In this document: positions 58,101-60,030 of the stretch, piece after piece | How the letters are laid out: every line of letters starts with the position of its first letter | How positions within the stretch are numbered: position 1 is the first letter of the stretch | Source of the DNA: Misgurnus anguillicaudatus | Lineage: Eukaryota > Chordata > Actinopteri > Cypriniformes > Cobitidae | Reading direction: 5' to 3' | NCBI RefSeq assembly: GCF_027580225.2 | Contig: NC_073358.2 | Span: 49,647,501-49,711,500, forward strand | DNA: 64,000 nucleotides | Made by a program: the position numbers and the translations under genes | Notes under the pieces: generated by a model | The model's database searches: none | Seen by the model: only the letters and a program-made list of their open reading frames with translations | What the model was told of the DNA's origin: nothing

Positions 58101-59319
58101 CAAGCATACACATTTTCCTTGATGATGTTTTCAGAATTTATTGTGGATAAAAACTTTCTGTCCGTCAAAGCTCTTACACATCTGTTTCTGTCTGTCATCA
58201 CTCATGTTGTGCTCCGTCTGTTTGATTTTTCAGTTCAAGTTGCTGATGGAGCACCTTGATCCCGATGAAGAGGATGAGGAGGGAGAACAAACGAGTGCAA
58301 ACGTGAGGAATAAAGCCATCACAGCACTGCTGGGAGGTGCGGCCACGAGCCCCCGAAACCACCACACGCTTGACTCCGAGGATGAAGATAGCGAAGGGGA
58401 GGAGAGAACGCCAGGGGTGAGATAAATGCTTATATCTTCTGTATGCAAATGTTGATTCATACCAAAATGTTTTTTGCATAGTTGTGTTTGACACATGAAA
58501 ACATCTCGGGTTACGTATGTAACTGTTGTTCCCTGAGAAGGGAACGAGACGCTGCGTCTCCCTTGCCATAATTCCTGCATCCCTGTAATGCCGTCTTTGC
58601 AATATTTCAGATAGCGATATACTTCCTGGCTCCCGCGTCACCCTGTCTTTGTCATTAAGCCTCACCATTGGTTGAATTTTATATACATATTCAGACGCAC
58701 TTACCCCTGGAGGCGTCCCCAAAGTGTCACCGCAGTGGCGCAGCACGAGTTCCCTCGAAAGGAAACTGTAACAATATATCTTAAAATGTAACACGATGTA
58801 ACCTTGCTCTCACTCGAAATGTGTCCCCACATTTAGTCCTTGAATTTGAGGGTATTGGACCTGTAAAGTCCTTGAAAGGTCCTTGAATTTGAAGTTAACT
58901 AAGGTGTGGGAACCCTGAAAAGTAAGTCTTGCTTTTTGTCAATTTTGCAGGCATCTAAGCGAGGAAAGCGTGGGGGAGACTCTGCGGATCTGCTGTTGGC
59001 CAACATGAGCGAGTCTGTGAGCGCTCTCGACATAATAGCCATCCACTGCCCCAAATACAGAGACCGGCCGCAAATCGCGCGAGTCATCCAGAGGAACAGT
59101 GACGGTTACAGCATCCACTGGATGGCCGGCTCTTATTCGAGCCCATGGTCCGAGGCCAAACGCCGCGACGGACGTAAGCTGGTGCCTTGGGTGGACACCA
59201 TCAGAGAGACCGATATCATTTACAAAAAAGTCACACTCACTAGCGGCAACAAGCTCACCCACAAGATGGCACAGACTCTACGCGCGCTGTACGCCGCCAA
59301 GGACAGGAACTCCAGCTAA
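9433..59319 (+). CDS. nipbl: cohesin loading factor NIPBL (Nipped-B-like, Scc2), whole gene, 44 coding exons
   Basis: NIPBL with MAU2 loads the cohesin ring on chromatin and activates its ATPase for loop extrusion; loss of one human copy causes Cornelia de Lange syndrome. Joining the 44 exons listed separately gives 7077 nt and 2358 residues. The order is: MAU2-binding N-terminus MNGDMPHVPITTLAGIAGLT (1-75); a disordered Ser/Pro/charged region (about 76-580) with the HP1-type motif PVVVL at 546-550; basic nuclear-localisation stretches (585-720); HEAT-repeat hook (about 740-2175), including the cohesin-HEAT segment near 1334-1382 and the Nipped-B C domain near 1780-1990; and an acidic then conserved C-terminus (2176-2358). 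Human is about 2804 residues; the shortfall is in the disordered half. All junctions are in phase except the acceptor at 43015, where one extra base appears. Fish have two copies (a, b); I cannot say which this is. Confidence 0.95.
10321..11055. mobile_element. 'CAGGGTTCCCAC' element, intron 1 copy
   Basis: Termini CAGGGTTCCCAC and GTGTGGGAACCCTG are inverted, flanked by TTACTC at 10315-10320 and 11056-11061 (6-bp duplication). The interior includes GGAACTGTAACAATGTATCT and a poly-G run near 10370. Related to 33611, 38984 and 58424. The superfamily is not identified. Confidence 0.8.
11260..11422 (+). CDS. nipbl: NIPBL coding exon 2
   Basis: Residues 22-76, starting LNQLPLPSPLPGTTTKSL and ending QVSTEHI. 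Completes the conserved MAU2-binding N-terminus. Acceptor TGTACAG, donor GTGAGT. The following intron (11423-11929) holds a repeat at 11686-11840. Confidence 0.95.
11686..11840. repeat. 'ACAGGGCTTATCCTAGTCC' repeat, copy 1
   Basis: CCAGTTTCACAGACAAGGC through CTCAAGATACACACCAG resembles 14973-15115 and 23972-24110. Dispersed non-coding repeat, family not named. Confidence 0.6.
11930..12066 (+). CDS. nipbl: NIPBL coding exon 3
   Basis: Residues 76-122, beginning ELKDSLGSDELEGDVPVLLQ. Aligns with human ELKDNLGSDDPEGDIPVLLQ. The end is more divergent. Acceptor CCATAG, donor GTAAGA. Confidence 0.94.
12473..12914. mobile_element. non-autonomous hAT, copy 2 of the 'GATGCACCGATA' family
   Basis: Same termini and nearly the same interior as 1810-2261, with its own 8-bp duplication GTGCGTAC at 12465-12472 and 12915-12922. 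No transposase. Confidence 0.9.
13576..13856. mobile_element. short hAT MITE (CAGTGGTTTTCAAACTGGGG)
   Basis: Termini CAGTGGTTTTCAAACTGG and AGTTTGGGAACCACTG are inverted. 8-bp duplication GCCTAGGA at 13568-13575 and 13857-13864. Charlie-like ends; 281 bp, non-coding. Confidence 0.88.
14139..14235 (+). CDS. nipbl: NIPBL coding exon 4
   Basis: Residues 122-154, reading GMGQQSMAPPYKIMHSPVSG then NYQQAPMSHSPSG; human has the similar MHSSPASSNYQQTTISHSPS. Ser/Pro/Gln-rich disordered region. Acceptor TTTCAG, donor GTGAGC. Confidence 0.92.
14643..14955. mobile_element. 'GCCCCATTCAGAC' MITE, unsplit copy
   Basis: Right end GTCTGAATGGGGC and interior GTGTCGCCCGTCTCTTTCAA match 35893-36640. It is uninterrupted at AACTTTTCTTAACTTTC, where the other copy carries an insertion. 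Confidence 0.75.
14973..15115. repeat. 'ACAGGGCTTATCCTAGTCC' repeat, copy 2
   Basis: GTTTCCCGGACAGGGCTTA through CAAGATGCACACAAG; see also 11686-11840 and 23972-24110. Confidence 0.65.
15372..15523 (+). CDS. nipbl: NIPBL coding exon 5
   Basis: Residues 154-205, with RFVPGQSGSGGRFLPQQSSP followed by VPSPYAPQSPAAGYRQYPH, close to the human RFMPQQNSPVPSPYAPQSPA block. Disordered, low complexity. Acceptor TTTTAG, donor GTTTGC. Confidence 0.92.
15604..15659 (+). CDS. nipbl: NIPBL coding exon 6
   Basis: Short exon, residues 205-223: GSVASPMVPGGMRNVHENK, matching human ASVSSPIVAGGLRNIHDNK. The human exon material that follows this point (SGPLSGNSANHH onward) has no counterpart before the next exon only 236 bp downstream. 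Confidence 0.93.
15896..16259 (+). CDS. nipbl: NIPBL coding exon 7
   Basis: Residues 224-345. Contains ILQSSPPYTPPRDGASDMLL, then ADKAAVYDIVGSPAKDHTKL (human EKAAMYDIISSPSKDSTKLT), and ends with EALAAIERMESEAAMETERS and KEVQDK. The region between these blocks is shorter than in human. The next intron (84 bp) is stop-free and in frame. Confidence 0.93.
16260..16343 (+). other. nipbl: 84-bp in-frame, stop-free intron 7 of NIPBL
   Basis: The intron is a multiple of three and open in the frame of both neighbouring exons, so retention would insert 28 residues (rich in Leu, Cys and Phe) without disrupting the frame. Splice sites GTAGGC/TTTTTTTAG are good. Confidence 0.7.
16344..17063 (+). CDS. nipbl: NIPBL coding exon 8 (large disordered exon)
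   Basis: Residues 345-585. Starts DKPLKKRKQDSHPQEPG (a basic nuclear-localisation-type stretch), then Gly/Ala/Pro-rich sequence, then a short DTPRQKHRPEGRHGD run. That run stands where human has many PETPKQK repeats. It ends with LKNFTIPKIK and VKPVVVLQKLSIDEVQRLMK; PVVVL at 16946-16960 fits the HP1 chromoshadow-binding PxVxL motif. At 720 bp it is well under half the length of the human exon, which explains much of the shorter protein. Confidence 0.93.
17064..18128 (+). other. start of NIPBL intron 8, no recognisable element
   Basis: AT-rich, no coding or clear repeat structure seen by eye. The 6.5-kb intron continues with a SINE-like repeat and a triple hAT nest. Confidence 0.4.
18130..18360 (+). 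repeat. SINE-like repeat (GGCGGCACAGTGGCTCAG head)
   Basis: GGGCGGCACAGTGGCTCAGT and GCCTCACAGCAAGAAGGTCC followed by TTTACTCCGGGTACTTCCGC are hallmarks of an abundant fish repeat with an A-box-like head. Ends approximate. Confidence 0.65.
19046..22038. mobile_element. second hAT of the nest
   Basis: Starts TAGGGATGCACGATCTTG and ends ACTGGTGCATCCCTA, with an 8-bp duplication GTAAACGC at 19038-19045 and 22039-22046. Split by the third element. Interior rich in CCGGTT/GGCCGG motifs near both ends. Confidence 0.88.
20095..21687. mobile_element. innermost hAT of the nest
   Basis: Starts TAGGGATCGACCGATATGG and ends ATATCGGTCGATCACTA, with an 8-bp duplication GTATATAG at 20087-20094 and 21688-21695. 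1593 bp, no recognisable transposase. It is the youngest of the three by position. Confidence 0.9.
22942..23601 (+). other. end of NIPBL intron 8
   Basis: No coding or clear repeat content. It ends in the polypyrimidine/acceptor TCTCTTCACAG of coding exon 9. Confidence 0.4.
23602..23766 (+). CDS. nipbl: NIPBL coding exon 9
   Basis: Residues 585-640, including DPSVLRDLPPELLAEIESTM and PLCERVKMNKRKRSTVNEKP, virtually identical to human. MNKRKR is a basic nuclear-localisation-type stretch. Acceptor TTCACAG, donor GTGAGT. Confidence 0.96.
23972..24110. repeat. 'ACAGGGCTTATCCTAGTCC' repeat, copy 3
   Basis: GTTTCCCAGACAGGGCTTAT and AAAATGCATGTTTTAGCTGC match the copy at 14973. Confidence 0.65.
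24258..24428 (+). CDS. nipbl: NIPBL coding exon 10
   Basis: Residues 640-697: SRKRHKKDRDRTWEFEDRDR, then RRSSGEHRR and SPPPSLSD. Arg/Ser-rich and charged like human KRHKKDDDKAWEYEERDRRS. Acceptor CTCAG, donor GTGAGC. Confidence 0.94.
24715..24786 (+). CDS. nipbl: NIPBL coding exon 11
   Basis: Residues 697-721, VARRLKSKERQKKRKAYEPK then LTPE; human differs by a few basic residues. Lys/Arg-rich helix before the HEAT domain. Confidence 0.95.
24889..24978 (+). CDS. nipbl: NIPBL coding exon 12
   Basis: Residues 721-751, EMMDSSTFKRFLLSIDNILE then NLEDVDFTVQ. Aligns with human MMDSSTFKRFTASIENILDN. Start of the ordered C-terminal half. Confidence 0.95.
25060..25160 (+). CDS. nipbl: NIPBL coding exon 13
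   Basis: Residues 751-784, DDDEIPQELLLGKQQLNELG then SESAKIKAMGITCR. The last three residues differ from human (MGIMDK). The following 3.6-kb intron is almost wholly repeats. Confidence 0.95.
25610..27270. repeat. higher-order tandem repeat in intron 13 (19-bp unit within ~285-400 bp unit)
   Basis: A 19-bp unit, ATTCACCGAGCTCCGAATG with variants (GCGCC, TCGCC, AACGA), is tandemly repeated in blocks. The blocks alternate with a roughly 190-bp unique segment that begins TTGCTTGGTGACAGAATTG and ends near CATGACAGCTT. That segment starts again at about 25671, 25981, 26266, 26570 and 26968. Spacings of 310, 285, 304 and 398 bp follow the number of 19-mers in each block. The array includes a stop-free frame on the minus strand that is only a product of the periodicity. 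Confidence 0.92.
27437..28620. mobile_element. non-autonomous hAT with internal TTAA-type insertion
   Basis: Termini CAGTGATTCCCAACCGGGGG and GGTTGGGAACCACTG are inverted, flanked by an 8-bp duplication ATCTATCA (27429-27436, 28621-28628). Inside, from about 28217 to 28440, lies a fragment resembling the AAAGGGGTCATATG/TTTTTGGGTGTGTC MITE family. No transposase frame recognised. Confidence 0.88.
28797..28883 (+). CDS. nipbl: NIPBL coding exon 14
   Basis: Residues 785-813, IPSDKLVKLLNILEKNILDG then ATLSTLMNL, matching human STDKTVKVLNILEKNIQDG. Acceptor TGCCAG, donor GTGAGC. Confidence 0.93.
29031..29262 (+). CDS. nipbl: NIPBL coding exon 15
   Basis: Residues 814-891: DNDGEDEERLWRDLIMERVT, KSADACLTALNIMTSIRMPK, AVYIEDVIERVLQYTKFHLQ, ending YDPVYRVNPKGG. 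Nearly identical to human; early HEAT region. Donor GTAAGA. Confidence 0.97.
29373..29598. repeat. near-perfect foldback MITE in intron 15
   Basis: Arms of roughly 100 bp (left from AATAGGCTTTATGC; right ending GCATAAAGCCTATT) flank a short loop around 29480-29495. The stretch from ACTTCCTGAACTTCAGCC to TTAATCCAGGTGTG is mirrored almost exactly. Non-coding. Confidence 0.85.
29656..30379. repeat. long foldback element, ~340-bp arms, TTAA-flanked
   Basis: TTAA at 29652-29655 and 30380-30383 bounds an element starting AAGGAATAGTCTACT and ending GTAGACTATTCCT. Arms of about 340 bp (29656-29994 and 30043-30379) are near-perfect inverted copies around a loop of about 50 bp. No frame. TTAA target suggests a piggyBac- or Kolobok-mobilised element. 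Confidence 0.88.
30456..30607 (+). CDS. nipbl: NIPBL coding exon 16
   Basis: Residues 891-941: SLLSSKAKRAKCSTAKQRVI, VMLYNKVCDVVSNISELLEI, QLLTDTTILQ. Essentially the human sequence. Acceptor CTCAG, donor GTACGA. Confidence 0.97.
30681..30761 (+). CDS. nipbl: NIPBL coding exon 17
   Basis: Residues 942-968: ISSMGITPFFVENVSELQLC then AIKLVTA, as in human. The intron before it is only 73 bp. Confidence 0.97.
31190..31290 (+). CDS. nipbl: NIPBL coding exon 18
   Basis: Residues 969-1002: VFSRYEKHRQLILEEIFTSL then ARLPTSKRSLRNF, identical to human as far as I recall. Confidence 0.97.
31370..31499 (+). CDS. nipbl: NIPBL coding exon 19
   Basis: Residues 1002-1045: RLNSSDAEGEPVFIQMVSAL, VLQLIQCVVNLPSEKDCSED, then DHKK. 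Conserved HEAT segment with an acidic tail. The following 2.6-kb intron carries a four-layer transposon nest. Confidence 0.95.
31635..31904 (+). mobile_element. tRNA-derived SINE inserted in the MITE
   Basis: The head GGGGCGGCAGTGGCTCAGTGG carries an A box and GGTGGTTCAATCCCC a B box, an internal Pol III promoter. The tail GCGCTATATAAATGCAGTCC is typical of fish SINEs. Precise ends are approximate. Confidence 0.75.
31908..32512. mobile_element. GC-rich MITE with TTA target duplication
   Basis: Termini GGGCGCACTCACA and TGTGAGTGCGCCC are inverted, flanked by TTA (31905-31907, 32513-32515). TTA duplications are typical of PIF/Harbinger elements. The interior is rich in GCGCCCAGGCGCG-like sequence. 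Non-coding. Confidence 0.8.
32545..33211. mobile_element. foldback MITE with TTA target duplication
   Basis: Left arm CCCCGGCTTTGCACCGCACG and right arm CGTGCGGTGTAAATCCGGGG are inverted and extend about 50 bp (GTCTGCGGCGCGTTGCGGCT on the left). TTA at 32542-32544 and 33212-33214. Related empty copies (reverse complement near 36858-36885) show the uninterrupted host sequence, confirming the insertion point. Confidence 0.85.
33611..33976. mobile_element. 'CAGGGTTCCCAC' element, truncated copy
   Basis: Starts CAGGGTTCCCACGGGTCCTT and shares the interior (TTTTTGAAAATATACATACA, then GCGAATGTTGATTCATACC) with 10321-11055 and 38984-41043. The right end is shortened. It sits in a GTA trinucleotide run. 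Confidence 0.75.
34113..34195 (+). CDS. nipbl: NIPBL coding exon 20
   Basis: Residues 1046-1073: VDDDVFITNSYETARRTAQN then FLSVFLK. The donor is GTCAGA, weaker than most here; the next exon restores LKKCGSKQGEEDYRPLFENF, confirming it. Confidence 0.94.
34292..34424 (+). CDS. nipbl: NIPBL coding exon 21
   Basis: Residues 1073-1117: CGSKQGEEDYRPLFENFVQD, LLSTVNKPEWPASELLLSLL, GRLL. Near-identical to human HEAT sequence. Confidence 0.97.
34519..34662 (+). CDS. nipbl: NIPBL coding exon 22
   Basis: Residues 1118-1165: VHQFSNKQTEMALRVASLDY, LGTVASRLRKDSVTSRMDQK, AIDRIISE. Donor GTAAAC. Confidence 0.97.
34755..34841 (+). CDS. nipbl: NIPBL coding exon 23
   Basis: Residues 1166-1194: SSEGDETQRLQKALLGYMDE then NAETDPALM. 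Human reads SGGEDEIQQLQKALLDYLDE. Confidence 0.95.
35022..35236 (+). CDS. nipbl: NIPBL coding exon 24
   Basis: Residues 1195-1266: FARKFYIAQWFRDCTTEAEK, AMRNQSQKDDDDGTQHAKEL, QATGDIMQRAETRKKFLHTV, IKSTPNQFTTL. Conserved HEAT segment with a charged loop. Confidence 0.97.
35325..35427 (+). CDS. nipbl: NIPBL coding exon 25
   Basis: Residues 1266-1300: MNSDTVDYEDACLIVRYLAS, TRPFSQSFDIYLTQ. Near-identical to human. Confidence 0.97.
35732..35830 (+). CDS. nipbl: NIPBL coding exon 26
   Basis: Residues 1301-1333: ILRVLGESAIAVRTKAMKCL then SEVVAVDPSILAR. Highly conserved HEAT repeat. Confidence 0.97.
35893..36640. mobile_element. 'GCCCCATTCAGAC' MITE split by a later insertion
   Basis: The termini GCCCCATTCAGAC and GTCTGAATGGG are inverted. 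Its sequence (GTCGCCCGTCTCTTTCAATG, then AACTTTTCTTAA | CATTTTCGCGTCACTGG) is split at TTAA by the element at 36100-36559. The intact relative at 14643-14955 shows the unsplit junction. Confidence 0.8.
36100..36559. mobile_element. TTAA-flanked MITE, 'GGGGACAGAG' family, copy 1
   Basis: TTAA at 36096-36099 and 36560-36563 bounds an element beginning AGGGGACAGAGAATG and ending TTCTATGTTACCT. Almost identical to 47165-47618. Non-coding. Confidence 0.88.
37071..37217 (+). CDS. nipbl: NIPBL coding exon 27 (cohesin-HEAT segment)
   Basis: Residues 1334-1382: SDMQRGVHGRLMDNSTSVRE, AAVELLGRFVLSRPQLTEQY, YDMLIERIL. This is the most conserved HEAT block of Scc2/Nipped-B proteins. Confidence 0.98.
37312..37446 (+). 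CDS. nipbl: NIPBL coding exon 28
   Basis: Residues 1383-1427: DTGISVRKRVIKILRDICLE, QPNFSKITEMCVKMIRRVND, EEGIK. Matches human closely, including DTGISVRKRVIKILRDIC. Confidence 0.98.
37524..37622 (+). CDS. nipbl: NIPBL coding exon 29
   Basis: Residues 1428-1460: KLVNETFQKLWFTPTASHDK then ETMNRKILNITDV. Donor GTCAGT. Confidence 0.97.
38450..38503 (+). CDS. nipbl: NIPBL coding exon 30
   Basis: Short 54-bp exon, residues 1461-1478: VAACRDTGYDWFEQLLQN, identical to human. Acceptor CTGCAG, donor GTGAGT. Confidence 0.97.
38597..38705 (+). CDS. nipbl: NIPBL coding exon 31
   Basis: Residues 1479-1515: LLKTEEDSAYKPARKACVQL then VDNLVEHILKYEEALS. The following intron (4.07 kb) is mainly nested transposons. 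Confidence 0.96.
38984..41043. mobile_element. 'CAGGGTTCCCAC' element split by a hAT (intron 31)
   Basis: CAGGGTTCTCACAGGTCC at the left and GTGTGGGAACCCTG at the right, flanked by AGTTGA at 38978-38983 and 41044-41049. Removing the hAT at 39142-40570 restores a roughly 620-bp element colinear with 10321-11055. Confidence 0.85.
39142..40570 (+). mobile_element. hAT with decayed BED-finger transposase exon
   Basis: Starts TAGGGCTGGAACGACGC and ends GTCGAAATTTGCAGCTCTA, with an 8-bp duplication ATAATATC at 39134-39141 and 40571-40578. At 39313-39459 a BED-type zinc-finger fragment can be read (VWEYFKQRPNKTHTV then, after a 1-nt shift, CKTEMAYHSSATSVHDHLKR), followed by a GTAAGT donor. The first CxxC is incomplete and the rest of the transposase is absent, so it is a dead deletion derivative. 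A second TAGGGCTGGAAC sequence is at about 40198. Confidence 0.85.
41601..41787. mobile_element. short hAT-like MITE (CAGTGCTTCCCAAACCTGG)
   Basis: CAGTGCTTCCCAAACCTGG and GGGACTGGCACTG ends, with inner CTCGAGCACCCCCTCCCAG / CTGGGAGGGGGTGCTCGAG mirrored. Flanks CTTTAGAC and CTTTATGC are a partial 8-bp duplication. Confidence 0.7.
42119..42561. mobile_element. hAT MITE (TAGGGATGCTCCGATC)
   Basis: Inverted ends TAGGGATGCTCCGATCGATC and GATCGGAGCATCCCTA. Flanks AACGCAGC and AACACAGC (7 of 8). Part of its interior (TTCTCAATGAATTACGGTGA) recurs in reverse in the element at 55595-56934. Confidence 0.82.
42780..42910 (+). CDS. nipbl: NIPBL coding exon 32
   Basis: Residues 1515-1558: EHKSVNSTRLVACITTLYLF, SKIRAQLMVKHAMTMQPYLT, TKCS. 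The donor AGT|GTAAGT is strong. It ends on a complete codon, so the next exon should start in phase 0. Confidence 0.96.
43016..43157 (+). CDS. nipbl: NIPBL coding exon 33, apparent 1-nt frameshift at its 5' edge
   Basis: Residues 1559-1605: SQSDFMVICNVAKILELVVP, LMDHPSENFLTTMEEDLMKL, ILKYGMT. The only AG acceptor (43014-43015) leaves an extra T at 43016 before the codon TCT, so the canonical splice from the previous exon shifts frame by one. All 42 other junctions are in phase. The protein sequence downstream is perfectly conserved, so a 1-base insertion in the assembly is the simplest explanation; a real lesion is possible. Confidence 0.9.
43238..43486 (+). CDS. nipbl: NIPBL coding exon 34
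   Basis: Residues 1606-1688: VVQHCVSCLGAIVNKVTRNY, KFVWACFNRYYGALTKLKVQ, then ALLRSLFTVGALCRHFDFDM and EDFKGPTK. Close to human throughout. Confidence 0.97.
43792..43895. repeat. small foldback in intron 34
   Basis: AGTCAACATTTGAAGTGGATT pairs with AATCCACTTTAAATGTTGACT. About 100 bp. Confidence 0.7.
44971..45355. repeat. foldback element, intron 34
   Basis: Ends TGGGTCTCATTCAC and GTGAATGAGACCCA. Arms of about 170 bp (AACAAAAACTTTCGTACTAA mirrored near 45255) around a short AT-rich loop near 45160. Non-coding. Confidence 0.85.
45624..46640. mobile_element. 1-kb element with inverted ends ATGAAGAGTTTGGTTCC
   Basis: ATATGAAGAGTTTGGTTCCA at the left and TGGAACCAAACTCTTCATAT at the right are exact inverted repeats of about 20-30 bp. 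No transposase frame recognised; superfamily not determined. A TA-type target is possible. Confidence 0.78.
46681..46771 (+). CDS. nipbl: NIPBL coding exon 35
   Basis: Residues 1689-1719: VVIKEKVLELLLYFTNHEDE then EVKCKAIIGL. Human reads VNIKDKVLELLMYFTKHSDE. Confidence 0.96.
46958..47131 (+). CDS. nipbl: NIPBL coding exon 36
   Basis: Residues 1719-1777: GFLFIMHPSQMFVPEVKTLY, NGLLSDKKCTITLKIQVLKN, LQMYLQEEDSRMQEADRE. HEAT region. The following intron carries the second GGGGACAGAG MITE from 34 bp after the donor. Confidence 0.96.
47165..47618. mobile_element. TTAA-flanked MITE, 'GGGGACAGAG' family, copy 2
   Basis: TTAA at 47161-47164 and 47619-47622; nearly identical to 36100-36559. It starts about 30 bp after the exon 36 donor. 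Confidence 0.88.
47866..48300. repeat. dispersed repeat (ACATTTACACTGCATGTG)
   Basis: GGCCACATTTACACTGCATG, ATTCCGATGGCACACATTAA and a CCGATTCGTTT doublet suggest an abundant cyprinid-type repeat, but no clear ends were found. Confidence 0.4.
48549..48739 (+). CDS. nipbl: NIPBL coding exon 37 (Nipped-B C domain)
   Basis: Residues 1777-1840: WQKLSKQEDLKEMGDISSGM, SSSIMQLYLKQVLESFFHTQ, SSVRHFALNVIALTLSQGLI, HPVQ. Beginning of the conserved Nipped-B C-terminal domain. Confidence 0.97.
49111..49177. repeat. (GT)n(GA)n microsatellite
   Basis: Five GT units followed by about 28 GA units. Likely length-polymorphic; it lies in intron 37. Confidence 0.95.
49340..50289. mobile_element. hAT-like element (CAGGGCTTGACATTAAC)
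   Basis: Inverted ends CAGGGCTTGACATTAAC and GTTAATGTCAAGCCCTG. Flanking AGCATAAT/GTCATAAT is a partial 8-bp duplication (6 of 8). No transposase. Open frames over 50112-50627 are chance. Confidence 0.75.
50801..50908 (+). CDS. nipbl: NIPBL coding exon 38
   Basis: Residues 1841-1876: CVPYLISMGTDPEPAMRNKA then DQQLVEIDKKYTGFIH. Human differs by two residues. Acceptor GATCCCAG. Confidence 0.97.
51230..51560. repeat. MITE fragment related to the intron 19 host element
   Basis: GGGAACCTATTATGCAAAATCC and TTAAACCAAAGCAGTCTCAT then GCTAATGTGACATCACAC match 31559 onward without the SINE and TTA-type insertions. Confidence 0.65.
51926..52799. repeat. long TTAA-flanked foldback in intron 38
   Basis: TTAA at 51922-51925 and 52800-52803. 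Ends AGGATTAGTCCATT and AATGGACTAATCCT. Arms of a few hundred bp (for instance TGATGTCTTTCTTTGTTCAG mirrored near 52720) run from each end towards a GC-richer centre near 52230-52480. No frame. Confidence 0.85.
53022..53222 (+). CDS. nipbl: NIPBL coding exon 39
   Basis: Residues 1877-1943: MKAVAGMKMSYQVQQAVLGS, GVSVIRGFRQDESNSALCSH, LYSMVRTNRQHRRAFLISLL, NLFDDSS. The VLGSGVSVI stretch replaces human INTCLKDPV; all else is conserved. Confidence 0.96.
53315..53461 (+). CDS. nipbl: NIPBL coding exon 40
   Basis: Residues 1944-1992: KMEVNMLLFMADNLAYFPYQ, SQEEPLFIMHHIDITLSVSG, SNLLQSFKE. End of the folded Nipped-B C domain. Confidence 0.97.
53740..54113 (+). CDS. nipbl: NIPBL coding exon 41 (basic then acidic linker)
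   Basis: Residues 1993-2117. Starts with a basic run (GRKSRKRTRRRRQQQ), then a Glu/Asp-rich run (MAEDDDDFEEDEDGQ), then DTSPLLDFARASQGILLLLV and LKQHLKNLYGFSDS, the last well conserved with human. The linker is low-complexity and variable in the family. Confidence 0.95.
54222..54450. mobile_element. small hAT MITE (GATTAATC ends)
   Basis: TAGGGATGCATAACGATTAA and TTAATCGTTATGCATCCTTA ends; 8-bp duplication CTGGAAAC at 54214-54221 and 54451-54458. 229 bp. Confidence 0.9.
54876..55234. mobile_element. TTAA-flanked MITE, 'GGGACA' family, reverse copy
   Basis: TTAA at 54872-54875 and 55235-55238. Carries the reverse complement of the 776-1219 interior, including AAAAACGGCACATTTTTGC. Confidence 0.82.
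55595..56934. mobile_element. hAT-like element (TAGGGGTGTGACGATA ends)
   Basis: Left end TAGGGGTGTGACGATAAATC; right end ATTTATCGCTACACCCATA. Flanks ATTAATAT/ATAAATAT (7 of 8). A CAAGGGTTCTCAACCTTTTG segment inside resembles another hAT end. Non-coding. Confidence 0.65.
57105..57279 (+). CDS. nipbl: NIPBL coding exon 42
   Basis: Residues 2117-2175: KIQKYSPTESAKVYDKAVNR, KSSVQFSPRQTIDFLNHYDV, then YELKRKIVKQYLD. Follows a 3-kb intron holding two hATs and a TTAA MITE. Confidence 0.96.
57346..57704. mobile_element. hAT MITE (TAGGGCTGCATAACG)
   Basis: Inverted ends TAGGGCTGCATAACGATTAA and TTAATCGTTATGCAGCCCTA; flanks CTTTAATG/CTTAAATG (7 of 8). Related to 54222-54450. AT-rich interior with a large palindrome. 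Confidence 0.85.
57759..58090. mobile_element. hAT MITE (TAGGGCTGTCAC)
   Basis: Inverted ends TAGGGCTGTCACGG and GTGACAGCCCTA; 8-bp duplication CATAGCAT at 57751-57758 and 58091-58098. 332 bp. Confidence 0.9.
58234..58416 (+). CDS. nipbl: NIPBL coding exon 43
   Basis: Residues 2176-2236: FKLLMEHLDPDEEDEEGEQT, SANVRNKAITALLGGAATSP, then an acidic SEDEDSEGEERTPG. The donor GTGAGA lies only seven bases before transposon-derived sequence. Confidence 0.96.
58424..58917. mobile_element. 'CAGGGTTCCCAC' element, left-truncated copy filling intron 43
   Basis: Shares AAATGCTTATATCTTCTG through GTGTGGGAACCCTG with the copies at 10321 and 38984 but lacks the first part. It starts seven bases after the splice donor and ends 33 bases before the acceptor. 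Confidence 0.85.
58951..59319 (+). CDS. nipbl: NIPBL coding exon 44 (stop codon)
   Basis: Residues 2237-2358 and TAA at 59317-59319. Contains SESVSALDIIAIHCPKYRDR, IHWMAGSYSSPWSEAKRRDG, RKLVPWVDTIRETDIIYKKV and ends LRALYAAKDRNSS, matching the end of human NIPBL isoform A. Confidence 0.97.
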   Translation, partial: ASKRGKRGGDSADLLLANMSESVSALDIIAIHCPKYRDRPQIARVIQRNSDGYSIHWMAGSYSSPWSEAKRRDGRKLVPWVDTIRETDIIYKKVTLTSGNKLTHKMAQTLRALYAAKDRNSS

Positions 59320-60030
59320 TGATGCATAAACACGCGTACACGTGCTTTCTAGACCTCTCATCTCAAACCTTCTCGCGCGCAAACACATACAACGTCATGC
59401 CTACCAGCCAAACATCTCCCGGGTCATCTTACGTCAGCCAAACCCACACATAAACACGTACACACAAGCGGCTATTCTACACTACAGACTTTTCTCTCCG
59501 ATGCACTCTGGGTCCGCCGGCCACATTTTGAGAGAGACGCCGCGCCAGGGTGCATCGTCGTATCGCAGGAATAAAATGTTTGGAGAAACATTGTATGGGT
59601 GCTCCTTCGCTGTTGTGCAGCAGATTTCTGGTTGTTTGATTTCTACTCCCAGTGTATCATAGTTTAACATAAAAAATATTGTTTATATCTATAAAAGAAA
59701 TTTAAATATATACTGAATGTTGAAAGAATTAGTTTGTTGATGTTTTTACCTTTTTCCTTTACTTTCGTTTTTGATTTCTCTGCGTCAAACGGCTATCTAT
59801 AGCTTAGCTCCTCCTTTACTGGCTGATGACTCTTTCTGTTGAGCTGTTTGTCCATTTTTGTACGATAGCACCGTGTGGCTGTAATTTATTGTGTATAGCA
59901 TGCAGTGTCTGAGGAGGGCTGTGTCGAAGGACATTCGCGATTTAATTGGTCGCCCTGCTCAGCGTAAAGGGACCCACATGCCTCTGATGGAACAAATACT
60001 GCAATAAATTTTCTACTTCTCTTACTTGCA
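59320..60030 (+). other. nipbl: NIPBL 3' UTR
   Basis: Non-coding sequence after the stop. AATAAA at 60003-60008, following the ACTGCAATAAATTTTC context, is the most credible poly(A) signal; an earlier AATAAAA is near 59570. The boundary is an estimate. Confidence 0.6.
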
